Source: Chloroflexi bacterium HGW-Chloroflexi-6
GTDB taxonomy: Bacteria > Chloroflexota > Anaerolineae > Anaerolineales > Villigracilaceae
DNA length: 64,000 nucleotides
Assembly: GCA_002840685.1 (NCBI GenBank)
Contig: PHBU01000022.1
Span: forward strand, 1 to 64,000
Direction of reading: 5' to 3'
Under the pieces are notes generated by a model. That model did no database searches. It had not been told where the DNA came from and worked only from the letters and a program-made list of their open reading frames with translations. The translations under genes and the position numbers were made by a program. Every line of letters starts with the position of its first letter. The first letter of the stretch is position 1. Positions 33,800 to 42,120 of the stretch are shown piece by piece.

Positions 33800-34339
33800 C
33801 TAACAAAAATACCCTGAAATCATCTCCGCAAGACGGGATGTTGTGTTGAAATTCCGGGTTGTGATTGCCACCTTCAGTTTGCTTTCGAAAAAATTATTAT
33901 GGAAGCGTGAGTCGCTTTGTTTGGTGGCATACAGCGTATAGATCACATCGTCAACAATTTTCACTTCTTCAGGCGAAAAATCGATTGCCAAAAGTTCATC
34001 CAAAAGTTTTTGAGTCGGCTGTGCTGCAAGCAGAGAGAAATACAGCCGCGCGGGGTCGGCCAACGGGAAAGGGTTGGCCTGCAAAACACGCCGGTACTCT
34101 TCGGCGGTTCTGGCGATCACGGCAATCTCCGCGCCGATCTCGCGGGCGATCACATCATGCACAAGGTTTTCCAGGGTCAAGCGCTCCAGGTCTGAGCGGG
34201 CAATCACGTTGCCGCTCTGGATGTAGGTCTGCACATCAGCGAGGCCCGCTTCTGCCAGGATGGTCCGCAACTGGGCCATGGGCACCCTGTTCCGCCCGGT
34301 GGGCATGACGCCTCGCAGCAAAATAACATAAGGTTTCAT
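33800..34339 (-). CDS. DUF1697 family protein
   Basis: 179 residues. The N-terminus YVILLRGVMPTGRNRVPMAQLR (key LLRGVMPTGRNRVPM) and TYIQSGNVIA identify DUF1697, a ferredoxin-like duplicated fold of unknown function. Structural homologues exist but no biochemical activity is established. It is the second of the short accessory genes between the two-component system and the suf locus. Confidence 0.88.
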   Translation of the reverse strand: MKPYVILLRGVMPTGRNRVPMAQLRTILAEAGLADVQTYIQSGNVIARSDLERLTLENLVHDVIAREIGAEIAVIARTAEEYRRVLQANPFPLADPARLYFSLLAAQPTQKLLDELLAIDFSPEEVKIVDDVIYTLYATKQSDSRFHNNFFESKLKVAITTRNFNTTSRLAEMISGYFC

Positions 34340-34346
34340 ACAAAGG

Positions 34347-34838
34347 CTATTTTTCGCTCTGGTCCGAGATGTTTACTGCCTGACGGCTGTGTGACTTTCT
34401 CTTCTTGCGAGCGCTGGCGGATGGTTTTCTACCAATGTTCATCAATAATACAGTGATCGGCGTAGATAAAAATGGGGCAAAGAACGAAAATATTGCGGGG
34501 ATATCGTATGGGAATAAAAAGGAAAACACAAGCGGAAAACTGACTGCGAAACCGAAAGTCAGAATAAAACCGAGGACCGCCCAGGGCCAGGAGAGCTTCC
34601 CTTTGCCCTCAGCTAATTTCACCATAAAAAAGCTGACATAACCGCTGATGATCAGCATGTATAGAAACAAGCCAACAGGAATGGCCGCGATTAAAGCATC
34701 TGGCCCACCATTGCCCATTACGCCCACATAATAATAGGCGCCAACCAGCGCTGACAAAAATACAGCGACGATGAGTATCCCAATGACTGCATATTTTACG
34801 ATTTGCTTCCAAGAAAGAGGTGTTGCCGTGTTTATCAT
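34347..34838 (-). CDS. Small integral membrane protein
   Basis: 163 residues from MINTATPLSW; AAAGGA lies 6 bases before this ATG, whereas the longer frame has no signal. Four hydrophobic segments (about 12-34, 45-65, 80-100 and 105-130) followed by a basic tail RKPSASARKKRKSHSR. No family recognised. It precedes the DUF1697 gene by 7 bases and may be co-transcribed. Confidence 0.65.
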   Translation of the reverse strand: MINTATPLSWKQIVKYAVIGILIVAVFLSALVGAYYYVGVMGNGGPDALIAAIPVGLFLYMLIISGYVSFFMVKLAEGKGKLSWPWAVLGFILTFGFAVSFPLVFSFLFPYDIPAIFSFFAPFLSTPITVLLMNIGRKPSASARKKRKSHSRQAVNISDQSEK

Positions 34839-34987
34839 AGAATATCCTTTTGTAACCTTTCGGTCAAATAATATTGATCCTGCCTGGCAAGGCCGCCAAC
34901 GATAGCGGCTGTACGGTAGCGGGATGGGCAAAACTCGTCACATTATCGCACAATTCCCAGAAAGAACCACACCCTTAATTGAATCAA

Positions 34988-35018
34988 AAAGCACCCGGCC
35001 TGAAAGGCAAGGTGCTTT
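34988..35018 (-). terminator. Terminator of sufR-sufT
   Basis: 8-bp outer stem AAAGCACC / GGTGCTTT (34988-34995 / 35011-35018) with an inner GCC/GGC pair, read on the minus strand and followed by TTTTTGATT. It lies 32 bases after the sufT stop. Confidence 0.8.
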
Positions 35019-35049
35019 GAAAATTTCAGCCTGTGTCAGGACAGCGATC

Positions 35050-35400
35050 CTAGCTGTACAGGCCCCAGTCCATCGCGGAGGGGTCTTCCATCATCGCAAA
35101 ATCCCAGACATCCATGCCCATCTCGACCGTCACGGGCATGTTCAAACCTTCCTGGCCTTTGGCGCGGGTCATTTCAACCATGGCCGGGCCGTAGGGGCAG
35201 AATGGTGTGGTCAGGATCATTTTCAGGCGGGCGGTGCCATTGTCTTCAATGTTAACATCGCGCACCAAACCCAGCGCAATAATATCCAGTCCAATTTCAG
35301 GGTCGACCACCTCACGCAGTTTGGCGCGCACGTTGTCGGCCAGTTCAGGGTGGGTATCCTGGATACCCCAGTGCAGAACGTTCAGATTATCTTCGCTCAT
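35050..35400 (-). CDS. sufT: MIP18/DUF59 metal-sulfur cluster assembly factor
   Basis: 116 residues from MSEDNLNVLHW. DUF59 core with REVVDPEIGLDIIALGLVRDV (key VVDPEIGLDIIALGLV), the catalytic-position Asp-Pro-Glu, and LTTPFCPYGPAMVE, whose Cys is the conserved cluster-related residue. The family (SufT, PaaD, MIP18) helps insert or mature Fe-S clusters. It lies 19 bases after sufR on the strand opposite to sufCBDSU, so the two suf transcripts are divergent and share a regulator. A weak GGA site precedes the ATG. Confidence 0.9.
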   Translation of the reverse strand: MSEDNLNVLHWGIQDTHPELADNVRAKLREVVDPEIGLDIIALGLVRDVNIEDNGTARLKMILTTPFCPYGPAMVEMTRAKGQEGLNMPVTVEMGMDVWDFAMMEDPSAMDWGLYS

Positions 35401-35419
35401 TATATTTTTCCGTTTATAG

Positions 35420-36043
35420 TTAGATTTTGATAGGTTCGGCTTTGACAACATAAGTGCAGTGCGCTGCGCCGCTCAGAATACATTGGATCTTATTGGCGGG
35501 GACAGACAGCATGCGCGAGATCAGGGTCTGGTCCACCGCGCAAACTTCGGGGTGGGCCTGGCCAACTTGCAGGTACGGGCAGGTGATCTCGTGGATGTGG
35601 TACTCGTCGCCTTTTCTTTCCCATTCGACAACGAAGCCCTCCTCCGCCAGCAGAACCTTGACCATGTCGAGGCGTTCCTCAACGCCCAAGCCCCTGAGCT
35701 GCTCCTCATGTTGGTCCGCCAACCCGCTGGCAACCTCCCGGAAAAGCTCACCGACCACCGCGCCGGGCAGTTTTTCCTTCATCTGTGTCAACAGCCGGGT
35801 GGTCAAACGCAGGTAACGGGTCGGGAAGTGTTCCTTGCCATTCTCGGTCAGGAAATAGACCAGCCGGGGGCGTCCAACGCCGTGGCGCTCTTCGTCCGCC
35901 TCGACCATGGCCTCCATCTGCAAATTCGTCAGGTGGTGGCGCACCGAAATCGGATTGATCCCAACGGCATCAGCCAGATCATTGATCGTTGAGCGCGGTG
36001 AACGCAGCAGGGTTTCTAAAATTCTCTCTCGTGTACTTTTCAT
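35420..36043 (-). CDS. sufR: SufR-type iron-sulfur-sensing repressor
   Basis: 207 residues. N-terminal winged helix (SPRSTINDLADAVGINPISVRHHLTNL, key VGINPISVRHHLTNL). C-terminal cysteines are spaced C-x12-C-x19-C-x7-C (CPYLQVGQAHPEVC ... CILSGAAHC), the cluster-binding region of SufR-family proteins, which repress suf genes when they hold a cluster. It is transcribed away from sufC across a 273-base space with two near-consensus promoters. The last two ligand spacings differ from those I recall for cyanobacterial SufR, so cluster coordination could differ. Confidence 0.9.
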   Translation of the reverse strand: MKSTRERILETLLRSPRSTINDLADAVGINPISVRHHLTNLQMEAMVEADEERHGVGRPRLVYFLTENGKEHFPTRYLRLTTRLLTQMKEKLPGAVVGELFREVASGLADQHEEQLRGLGVEERLDMVKVLLAEEGFVVEWERKGDEYHIHEITCPYLQVGQAHPEVCAVDQTLISRMLSVPANKIQCILSGAAHCTYVVKAEPIKI

Positions 36044-36092
36044 ACCGTCTTTTCTTTTTACAACGCCGGGTGAATATCGCTAAAACTATCTC

Positions 36093-36130
36093 TTATACAA
36101 GAGTATAATGTCGCCAGGGCGGTTTGTCAA
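36093..36130 (-). promoter_or_regulatory. sufR promoter with overlapping inverted repeat
   Basis: Minus-strand TTGACA (36125-36130), 17-base spacer, TATACT (36102-36107). The inverted repeat TTATAC-N4-GTATAA (36093-36108) covers the -10 box and is a candidate SufR operator. Confidence 0.75.
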
Positions 36131-36137
36131 TAATATA

Positions 36138-36159
36138 GATAATTATATTAAATATTATC
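36138..36159. promoter_or_regulatory. AT-rich inverted repeat between the suf promoters
   Basis: GATAAT-N10-ATTATC (36138-36143 / 36154-36159), just upstream of the -35 of sufR and about 50 bases before the -35 of sufC. Candidate second operator; the AT-rich setting makes chance symmetry possible. Confidence 0.4.
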
Positions 36160-36210
36160 ATTTCGTGGGTTAGAGTTTTGTCTGAATATATTAGAAAAAT
36201 ATCATAAATA

Positions 36211-36239
36211 TTGACAATTTACCCCCGATTTGCTATAAT
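36211..36239 (+). promoter_or_regulatory. Consensus-like promoter of the sufCBD operon
   Basis: TTGACA (36211-36216), 17-base spacer, TATAAT (36234-36239). Predicted start near 36246 gives a 70-base leader. Confidence 0.9.
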
Positions 36240-36261
36240 TTGCGCAATCAAAAAAACTAAA

Positions 36262-36291
36262 AAAACCTAAAGGGTGAAACCTTTAGGTTTT
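36262..36291 (+). promoter_or_regulatory. Leader hairpin of the suf operon
   Basis: 11-bp perfect stem AAAACCTAAAG / CTTTAGGTTTT (36262-36272 / 36281-36291) with loop GGTGAAAC, 16 bases after the predicted transcript start and 14 before the GAGGAG site. It has a short T-run and may act as attenuator or as a 5' stabiliser. Confidence 0.6.
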
Positions 36292-36316
36292 ATGATGAAA
36301 GTTGTGAGGAGATAAA

Positions 36317-37105
36317 ATGTCGGAATTGGTCATCAAAAACCTTCATGTCAGTATCGATGGCAAGGAAATTCTTAAAGGCCTCGACCTGACCATTAAACAG
36401 GGTGAAATTCACGCGATCATGGGCCCCAACGGCACAGGTAAATCTACCCTGGCGTATACCCTGATGGGACATCCCAGCTATGAAGTGACTGAAGGAGAAG
36501 TGTCGTTCGACGGCAAGAATGTTCTCGATCTCGAACCGGACGAACGCTCACGCCTCGGTATTTTTCTCGCGTTTCAATACCCGGTAGCCATCCCCGGCGT
36601 AACGGTGGCCAACTTCCTGCGTTCGGCAATTAACTCCCGCCGCCGCGCCGCCAACCCCGAAGACAAGGGTATCCCGATCCCCGAGTTCCGCAAAATGCTC
36701 AAAGAAAAGATGGGCGTTTTGAAAATGGATCAGTCCTTTGCCGGGCGCTATCTCAACGAAGGTTTTTCGGGCGGCGAGAAGAAGCGCGCCGAGATCTTGC
36801 AAATGGCAACCCTGACCCCCAAGATCGCCATCCTCGATGAAACCGACTCTGGCCTCGATATCGATGCCCTGCGGATCGTCTCCGAAGGCGTCAACGCCCT
36901 GAGCGGCCCGGAATTGGGCGTCCTGGTCATCACCCACTACCAGCGTCTGTTGAACTACATCAAGCCGCATTTCGTCCACATTATGATGAACGGGCGGATC
37001 GTTGAATCGGGCGGCCCCGAACTGGCCTTGCACCTTGAAGAGCATGGCTACGATTGGGTGCGCGAAAAATATGATGAATCACCCGAAGAACAAAAAGTTG
37101 CCTAA
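36317..37105 (+). CDS. sufC: SUF system ATPase SufC
   Basis: 262 residues. ABC-type ATPase of the SufBCD scaffold that assembles Fe-S clusters in the cytoplasm. Walker A is GPNGTGKSTL, signature FSGGEKKRAEILQM, Walker B IAILDETDSGLDID and switch His in VITHYQR. The SGGEKKR form and ETDSGLD are specific to SufC. First gene of the plus-strand suf operon, preceded by GAGGAG. Length is normal. Confidence 0.97.
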   Translation: MSELVIKNLHVSIDGKEILKGLDLTIKQGEIHAIMGPNGTGKSTLAYTLMGHPSYEVTEGEVSFDGKNVLDLEPDERSRLGIFLAFQYPVAIPGVTVANFLRSAINSRRRAANPEDKGIPIPEFRKMLKEKMGVLKMDQSFAGRYLNEGFSGGEKKRAEILQMATLTPKIAILDETDSGLDIDALRIVSEGVNALSGPELGVLVITHYQRLLNYIKPHFVHIMMNGRIVESGGPELALHLEEHGYDWVREKYDESPEEQKVA

Positions 37106-37135
37106 GTTCCGCTTTATCGGTACAGGAGAAAAATC

Positions 37136-38545
37136 ATGAGTGAAGATGCACAAATTCTGGAAGGATTGGGCGAATACCAATACGGCTTCCACGACCGCGA
37201 CGATAACTATGTTTTCAAGTCGCAGCGTGGCCTGAGCCGTGAAGTTGTGGAAAATATTTCGCGTATGAAGGCCGAGCCGCAGTGGATGCTCGAGTTTCGC
37301 CTGAAAGCGCTTGAGCACTACCTGACCCGCCCCATGCCCAACTGGGGTCCGCACCTGGAAGCCCTTGATCTGGATAATATTTTCTACTACGTCAAACCCA
37401 CCGAAAAAAGTGAAAAATCGTGGGACGATGTGCCCGACGATATCAAGAACACTTTCAACAAACTGGGCATCCCCGAAGCCGAGCAGAAATTCCTGGCAGG
37501 CGTCGGCGCGCAGTATGAATCCGAGATGGTTTACCACTCGATCCAGAAGCACCTTGAAGAACAAGGCGTTATTTTCCTGTCGATCGAGGATGGTTTGCGC
37601 CAGTACCCGGATCTGTTCCGCGAATACTTCGGCACGGTCATCCCGATCGAGGATAACAAATTTGCCGCACTCAACTCGGCGGTCTGGTCGGGAGGCTCGT
37701 TCGTCTACGTGCCCAAAGGCGTCAAAGTCGACCTACCCCTGCAGGCTTATTTCCGCTTGAACACCGCCAACGTCGGTCAGTTCGAACGCACTTTGATCAT
37801 CGTCGATGAAGGCGCTTCGGTGCATTATGTCGAAGGCTGTACTGCCCCGCAGTACACCACTGACTCGTTCCACAGCGGCGTAATCGAGATCATCGTCAAA
37901 AAAGGCGCGCGTTCGCGCTACTCGACCATCCAAAACTGGAGCACCAACGTTTACAACCTGGTCACCCAGCGCGCCAAAGTCTTCGCCGATGCAACCCACG
38001 AATGGGTTGACGCCAACCTTGGCTCCAAAATTACGATGAAGTACCCGTCCTGCTACCTGATGGAACCCGGCGCCCACGGCGAAATGCTCTCGATGGCCTT
38101 TGCCGGCGCCGGTCAGACCCAGGATGCGGGCAGCAAGATGGTTCATTTTGCGCCCCGCACCACCAGCAAAGTCATGTCGAAATCGATCAGCAAGAACGGC
38201 GGACGGGCCTCCTATCGCGGACTGCTCAAGGTTCACAAGGGCGCCAAGGGCGCGAAATCGAGCGTGGTTTGCGATGCACTCCTGCTCGACCCCAAGAGCC
38301 GCTCCGACACCTATCCCTACATCGAGATCGATGAAGACGATGTCACCATCGGTCACGAAGCCTCGGTCTCGAAGGTTGGCGAAGAGCAATTGTTCTATCT
38401 GATGAGCCGCGGACTGAGCGAAGAAGAAGCCACCACCATGGTTGTCTCCGGTTTCATCGAGCCGCTGGTCAAAGAACTGCCGATGGAATATGCCGTCGAA
38501 ATGAACCGCCTAATTCAGTTGCAAATGGAAGGGTCGATCGGCTAA
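37136..38545 (+). CDS. sufB: Fe-S cluster assembly protein SufB
   Basis: 469 residues, full-length. SufB forms the cluster-building scaffold with SufC and SufD. Characteristic blocks: WSGGSFVYVPKGVKVDLPLQAYFR (key SFVYVPKGVKV), EGCTAPQYT with the conserved Cys, QNWSTNVYNLVTQRA, and C-terminal GHEASVSKVGEEQLFYLMSRGL (key HEASVSKVGEEQ). An AGGAG site follows sufC after a 30-base gap. The persulfide-accepting Cys near the C-terminal core is present in the EGC block. Essential housekeeping function expected in this organism. Confidence 0.97.
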   Translation: MSEDAQILEGLGEYQYGFHDRDDNYVFKSQRGLSREVVENISRMKAEPQWMLEFRLKALEHYLTRPMPNWGPHLEALDLDNIFYYVKPTEKSEKSWDDVPDDIKNTFNKLGIPEAEQKFLAGVGAQYESEMVYHSIQKHLEEQGVIFLSIEDGLRQYPDLFREYFGTVIPIEDNKFAALNSAVWSGGSFVYVPKGVKVDLPLQAYFRLNTANVGQFERTLIIVDEGASVHYVEGCTAPQYTTDSFHSGVIEIIVKKGARSRYSTIQNWSTNVYNLVTQRAKVFADATHEWVDANLGSKITMKYPSCYLMEPGAHGEMLSMAFAGAGQTQDAGSKMVHFAPRTTSKVMSKSISKNGGRASYRGLLKVHKGAKGAKSSVVCDALLLDPKSRSDTYPYIEIDEDDVTIGHEASVSKVGEEQLFYLMSRGLSEEEATTMVVSGFIEPLVKELPMEYAVEMNRLIQLQMEGSIG

Positions 38546-38619
38546 TCCGCTTTCCAGTATCTGCTTTCCAAATCTTAATGAGCAAATACTGCGGAAAACC
38601 CTTTCGACAATCATCACTC

Positions 38620-39957
38620 ATGGAAGAAAAACCAAAAATCGTCATCTCCTCCCACTCCCGCCGGCCGGATGCCTCAGCCAAGGAATTTGCCTTCGGCCAG
38701 GCCGACCTGCCTGGTGGAGCGTTAACCGAATACCGCAGCCGCGCTTTTACGGCATTTTCTCGCACGAAAATGCCAACCACCAGCGAAGAAGCCTGGCGGC
38801 GCACCGATCTGCGCAACTTCCCGGCGGATTCGTTCGCCCTGCCGGCGGAGGGTGCCTACCAGGATCTGCCCGCCGTCCCCGAAGATTTACTCAAACCGCT
38901 CACCAGTAACCTGCACGGCGGACAGATCGTGCTGCTGCCCGGCGGTGCAACCGTCGACCTGGATGAAAAGCTGGCCAAAAAGGGCATCGTCTTTACCGAC
39001 CTGAAGACCGCCGAACGCGAACACCCCAAACTGCTCGAACGCATGATCGCCAAAACGGTTAATCCCGAAGAAGGCAAGTTCGCCGCCCTGGCGGGTGGTT
39101 TTTCACAGAACGGCGTGGTACTATACGTGCCCAAGGGACTCCAGGTTGAAGAACCCTTCCACTCGGTCCTGTGGGGGCCGGGAGCCAACCTGGCGCATCT
39201 CTCGCACATTCTTGTTCTGATCGACGAGGGCGCATCCGCCACCTTCGTTCACGAATCGGCATCCCCGACCGAAACCGGCACAAACTCGATGCATGCAGGG
39301 CTGGTCGAGATCCAGGTTTTGCAGGGCGCAAACCTGCGCTTTGTCGAATTGCAATCCTGGGGCAAGCACGTCTGGAACTTCAGCCACGAACGCGTGCGCG
39401 TTGAGCGCGATGCCAACATTGACTGGATTTTCGGCGCGATCGGTTCACGCCTGACCAAAAACTTCACCGAACTTGACCTGGCAGGCAAGGGCGCAGTCGG
39501 CCGCATGTCTGGTTTCTATTTCACCGATGGCAACCAGCACCTCGACCACGACACCCAGCAAAATCACCTGGCGCCCAACACCACCAGCGACTTGCTCTTC
39601 AAGGGCGCGCTCAAAGGCAAGAGCCGCTCGGTCTGGCAGGGTATGATCTATGTCGCTCCAGGTGCCCAAAAAACGGATGGCTACCAGGCCAACCGCAACC
39701 TGGTGCTCGATGACCAGGCTCGCGCCGACAGCATCCCCGGGCTCGAGATCCTGGCTGACGATGTGCGCTGTACCCACGGTGCGACCGTTGGCAAATTGGA
39801 AGAAGAGCCGCTTTTCTACCTCGAATCACGCGGCATTCCGCGTCCGGATGCCGCCAGGTTGGTTGTCGAAGGTTTCTTCGACCCAATCATGCAGCGCATT
39901 CCCTTCGAAGGGGTCCGCGATCGCTTCCAGCAGGCCATTCTCGAAAAAATGGGCTAA
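38620..39957 (+). CDS. sufD: Fe-S cluster assembly protein SufD
   Basis: 445 residues if started at MEEKPKIV; an ATG 14 codons earlier is possible, and neither has a clear ribosome site. SufD pairs with SufB on a beta-helix core: ALAGGFSQNGVVLYVPKGL (key GVVLYVPKGLQVEEP), RFVELQSWGKHVWNFSHER (key LQSWGKHVWNF), and HGATVGKLEEEPLFYLESRGIP (key HGATVGKLEEEPLFYL), including the His of the cluster-forming interface. Third gene of the suf operon; the following 219 bases hold a hairpin and a promoter, so the operon may be split there. Confidence 0.93.
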   Translation: MEEKPKIVISSHSRRPDASAKEFAFGQADLPGGALTEYRSRAFTAFSRTKMPTTSEEAWRRTDLRNFPADSFALPAEGAYQDLPAVPEDLLKPLTSNLHGGQIVLLPGGATVDLDEKLAKKGIVFTDLKTAEREHPKLLERMIAKTVNPEEGKFAALAGGFSQNGVVLYVPKGLQVEEPFHSVLWGPGANLAHLSHILVLIDEGASATFVHESASPTETGTNSMHAGLVEIQVLQGANLRFVELQSWGKHVWNFSHERVRVERDANIDWIFGAIGSRLTKNFTELDLAGKGAVGRMSGFYFTDGNQHLDHDTQQNHLAPNTTSDLLFKGALKGKSRSVWQGMIYVAPGAQKTDGYQANRNLVLDDQARADSIPGLEILADDVRCTHGATVGKLEEEPLFYLESRGIPRPDAARLVVEGFFDPIMQRIPFEGVRDRFQQAILEKMG

Positions 39958-39992
39958 CCCGCTCCTGCGGCCGAAAACTGACATTTTGACCG

Positions 39993-40020
39993 ACCCCCTT
40001 TCCAAAACCGGGAAGGGGGT
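39993..40020. repeat. Palindrome after sufD
   Basis: ACCCCCTTTCC pairs with GGGAAGGGGGT (39993-40003 / 40010-40020) with one G-U and a 6-nt loop; no T-run. It resembles the C/G-run palindrome inside cofD and could be a dispersed repeat or a weak terminator. Confidence 0.55.
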
Positions 40021-40098
40021 AACGGCCTAAGCTTGTGCCGATAGCGCCCAATCTGGGCATGCGTGTCCGTAGTATGGGCATATTTCAATTTTTTTGTC

Positions 40099-40104
40099 TA
40101 TAAT
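40099..40104 (+). promoter_or_regulatory. Candidate -10 box before the small suf-cluster gene
   Basis: TATAAT within an AT-rich stretch; no good -35. It suggests a second promoter for the small protein, sufS, sufU and Rieske genes. Confidence 0.5.
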
Positions 40105-40176
40105 AGAGGAAGAATGAAGCCAATGCAAAATATTCCGCCGAGAGGCCCAGCCCAGAGAAGTGCACGGGGAGGTACT

Positions 40177-40440
40177 ATGTCTTTTATGCGTTCACCTGAT
40201 TTACAGCACGCTTTTGAAGTTGGCGATGTGGTCGAAGCTTTTTGCGACCACGAAAAAGGCAGCGACCGCATCCGCGGCTGGCTGAAGGGGATTGTTGTGC
40301 AAGTTGATAACAAGATGGTAGCCGTTCAATTTCGCGGCAACGTTTTCCTGACCGACGGCTGGATGGTTCCGGACCGCATCCTGTGGTACCCGACCAATTC
40401 AGAACAAATCCGCCCGGCCACCAAGAAGGTCAAAGAATAA
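40177..40440 (+). CDS. Uncharacterised small protein in the suf cluster
   Basis: 87 residues from the ATG with GGGGAGG five bases upstream; an in-frame ATG at 40114 with AGAGGA is a second possibility. The sequence FEVGDVVEAFCDHEKGSDRIRGWLKGIVVQVDNKMVAVQF (key GWLKGIVVQVDNKMVAVQF) looks like a small SH3/Tudor-like beta-barrel; no family is recognised. It ends 4 bases before sufS, so it is almost certainly co-expressed with it. It has a single Cys. A role in Fe-S assembly is only suggested by position. Confidence 0.7.
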   Translation: MSFMRSPDLQHAFEVGDVVEAFCDHEKGSDRIRGWLKGIVVQVDNKMVAVQFRGNVFLTDGWMVPDRILWYPTNSEQIRPATKKVKE

Positions 40441-40444
40441 AATT

Positions 40445-41671
40445 ATGGCTTTGGATATCCGGAAAATTCGGGATGATTTCCCAACCTTGACTCGGGAGAT
40501 ACACCCCGGCATTCCCCTCGTCTATCTGGATTCGACCGCGACCTCGCACAAACCCGAGGCCGTTCTTGCCGCCATGGACGGTTATTACCGCCGTTCGAAC
40601 GCAAACATCCACCGCGGGGTGCACACCCTGGCCGAGGAAGCGACAGCGCTCTATGAACAGGCGCGCGAAAGCATTGCCGGTTTCATCAACGCCCCCGCCG
40701 CCCGTCAGGTGATCTATACCCGCAACACCACCGAATCGATCAACTTGGTGGCCTATAGCTGGGGGCGCACCAACCTGCAAAGCGGCGACCTGGTCATCGC
40801 CACCGAGATGGAGCATCACAGCAACCTGGTTCCCTGGCATATGCTGGCCGCCGAGCGCGGAATCCGGCTGGAGTTCATCCCCGTTACCGAAGATGGTCTG
40901 CTCGACCTGAACGAATACCGCAAACTGCTGACGCTTGGCCCCAAGCTGGTCGCCTTTACGCACATGTCCAACGTGCTGGGCACGATCAACCCGGCCAAAG
41001 AGATCATCCGCCTGGCGCATGAAGCCGGGGCCCTCACCCTGCTGGACGGGGCCCAATCCGTTCCACATTTTGCTGTAGATGTTCAGGATCTGGATGTCGA
41101 TTTCCTGGCCTTCTCTGCCCACAAAATGGTCGGCCCAACCGGGATCGGTGCCCTGTACGGGAAAAAGTCCCTGCTCGATGGCATGCCACCCTTTATGGGC
41201 GGCGGCGACATGATCAAAACCGTCCACCTGCGCTCGTTCACAGCCAACACCATTCCGTACAAGTTCGAGGCGGGCACACCAGCCATCGCTGAGGCGGTTG
41301 GTTTTGGAGCAGCGATCGAGTACCTGACAGCCATTGGCATGGATGCCATCGCCGCGCATGAGCACGCCATAACAGAATACGCTCTCGAGCGTCTCGAAGA
41401 GATCCCCGGGCTGCGTGTCTTCGGCCCATCCGCTGACAAAAAAGGCGGGGTGGCGGCTTTCGTCCTGGATGGCATCCATCCCCACGATGTGGCCCAGATC
41501 CTCGATCGGGACGGGATTGCCGTGCGCGCCGGTCATCACTGCGCCCAACCCCTGCATGAGAAATTCAAAATTCCGGCCACCAGCCGCGCCAGTTTCTATC
41601 TCTACTCGACCACCGCTGAAGTCGATAAACTGGTCGAAGGCATTTATAAAGTTAAAAAATATTTTAGTTAG
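40445..41671 (+). CDS. sufS: Cysteine desulfurase SufS
   Basis: 408 residues, type II desulfurase. Releases sulfur from cysteine as a persulfide for Fe-S assembly using PLP. PLP lysine is Lys227 in FSAHKMVGPTG; catalytic Cys366 is in RAGHHCAQPLHEKF, on the short loop typical for SufS, which needs a partner to pull off sulfur. That partner, SufU, is encoded 50 bases downstream. Other motifs: EMEHHSNLVPW and GTPAIAEAVG. Normal length. Confidence 0.96.
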   Translation: MALDIRKIRDDFPTLTREIHPGIPLVYLDSTATSHKPEAVLAAMDGYYRRSNANIHRGVHTLAEEATALYEQARESIAGFINAPAARQVIYTRNTTESINLVAYSWGRTNLQSGDLVIATEMEHHSNLVPWHMLAAERGIRLEFIPVTEDGLLDLNEYRKLLTLGPKLVAFTHMSNVLGTINPAKEIIRLAHEAGALTLLDGAQSVPHFAVDVQDLDVDFLAFSAHKMVGPTGIGALYGKKSLLDGMPPFMGGGDMIKTVHLRSFTANTIPYKFEAGTPAIAEAVGFGAAIEYLTAIGMDAIAAHEHAITEYALERLEEIPGLRVFGPSADKKGGVAAFVLDGIHPHDVAQILDRDGIAVRAGHHCAQPLHEKFKIPATSRASFYLYSTTAEVDKLVEGIYKVKKYFS

Positions 41672-41721
41672 CGTGTCATCGCGAAGAAACACGGCGACTG
41701 ACATCTGATACTGGACACATC

Positions 41722-42117
41722 ATGGACGATCTCTACCGCGAAGTTATCATCGAGCACTATAAAAATCCCGGTTACCGGGGCAGGCTCGACCCGCACGACA
41801 TTTTTTTTGAAGATAATAATCCGCTCTGCGGCGATCACATCGAAGTTACCCTGCAAGTTGGCGCAGATGGCGCGGTCAGCGATGCCCGTTTCGACGGGCA
41901 TGGCTGCGCCATTTCGCAAGCCTCCGCCGACTTGCTGATCGAATCGATCATCGGCAAGCCGATTGAAGAAGTAAAGCAACTCAACAAGCAAGACGTTCTC
42001 GACCTTTTGGGCATCGAACTTGGGCCGGTACGCTTGAAATGTGCCCTGCTCTCGCTCAAAGTACTCAAAGCCGGCGTCTACGGCCTGGGCGAAGCTGGCG
42101 ACGATTTGGTGGAGTAA
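41722..42117 (+). CDS. sufU: Zinc-dependent sulfurtransferase SufU
   Basis: 131 residues. Accepts sulfur from SufS by ligand swapping at a zinc site. Zinc ligands are visible: Cys in NPLCGDHIE (with Asp), Cys in FDGHGCAISQASADLL and Cys in RLKCALLSLKVL. The pattern CGD...C...C with the ~20-residue insert before the last Cys is SufU rather than IscU. Ordered directly between sufS and the Rieske ferredoxin gene, 3 bases before the latter. Confidence is high from motif and place. Confidence 0.95.
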   Translation: MDDLYREVIIEHYKNPGYRGRLDPHDIFFEDNNPLCGDHIEVTLQVGADGAVSDARFDGHGCAISQASADLLIESIIGKPIEEVKQLNKQDVLDLLGIELGPVRLKCALLSLKVLKAGVYGLGEAGDDLVE

Positions 42118-42120
42118 AGC

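Noticed and set aside
36262..36291. Riboswitch in the suf leader
   Set aside because: Only one simple hairpin; no known aptamer core can be recognised.
40430..41704. 424-residue open frame antisense to sufS
   Set aside because: Shadow of SufS; the sense frame contains all catalytic residues.
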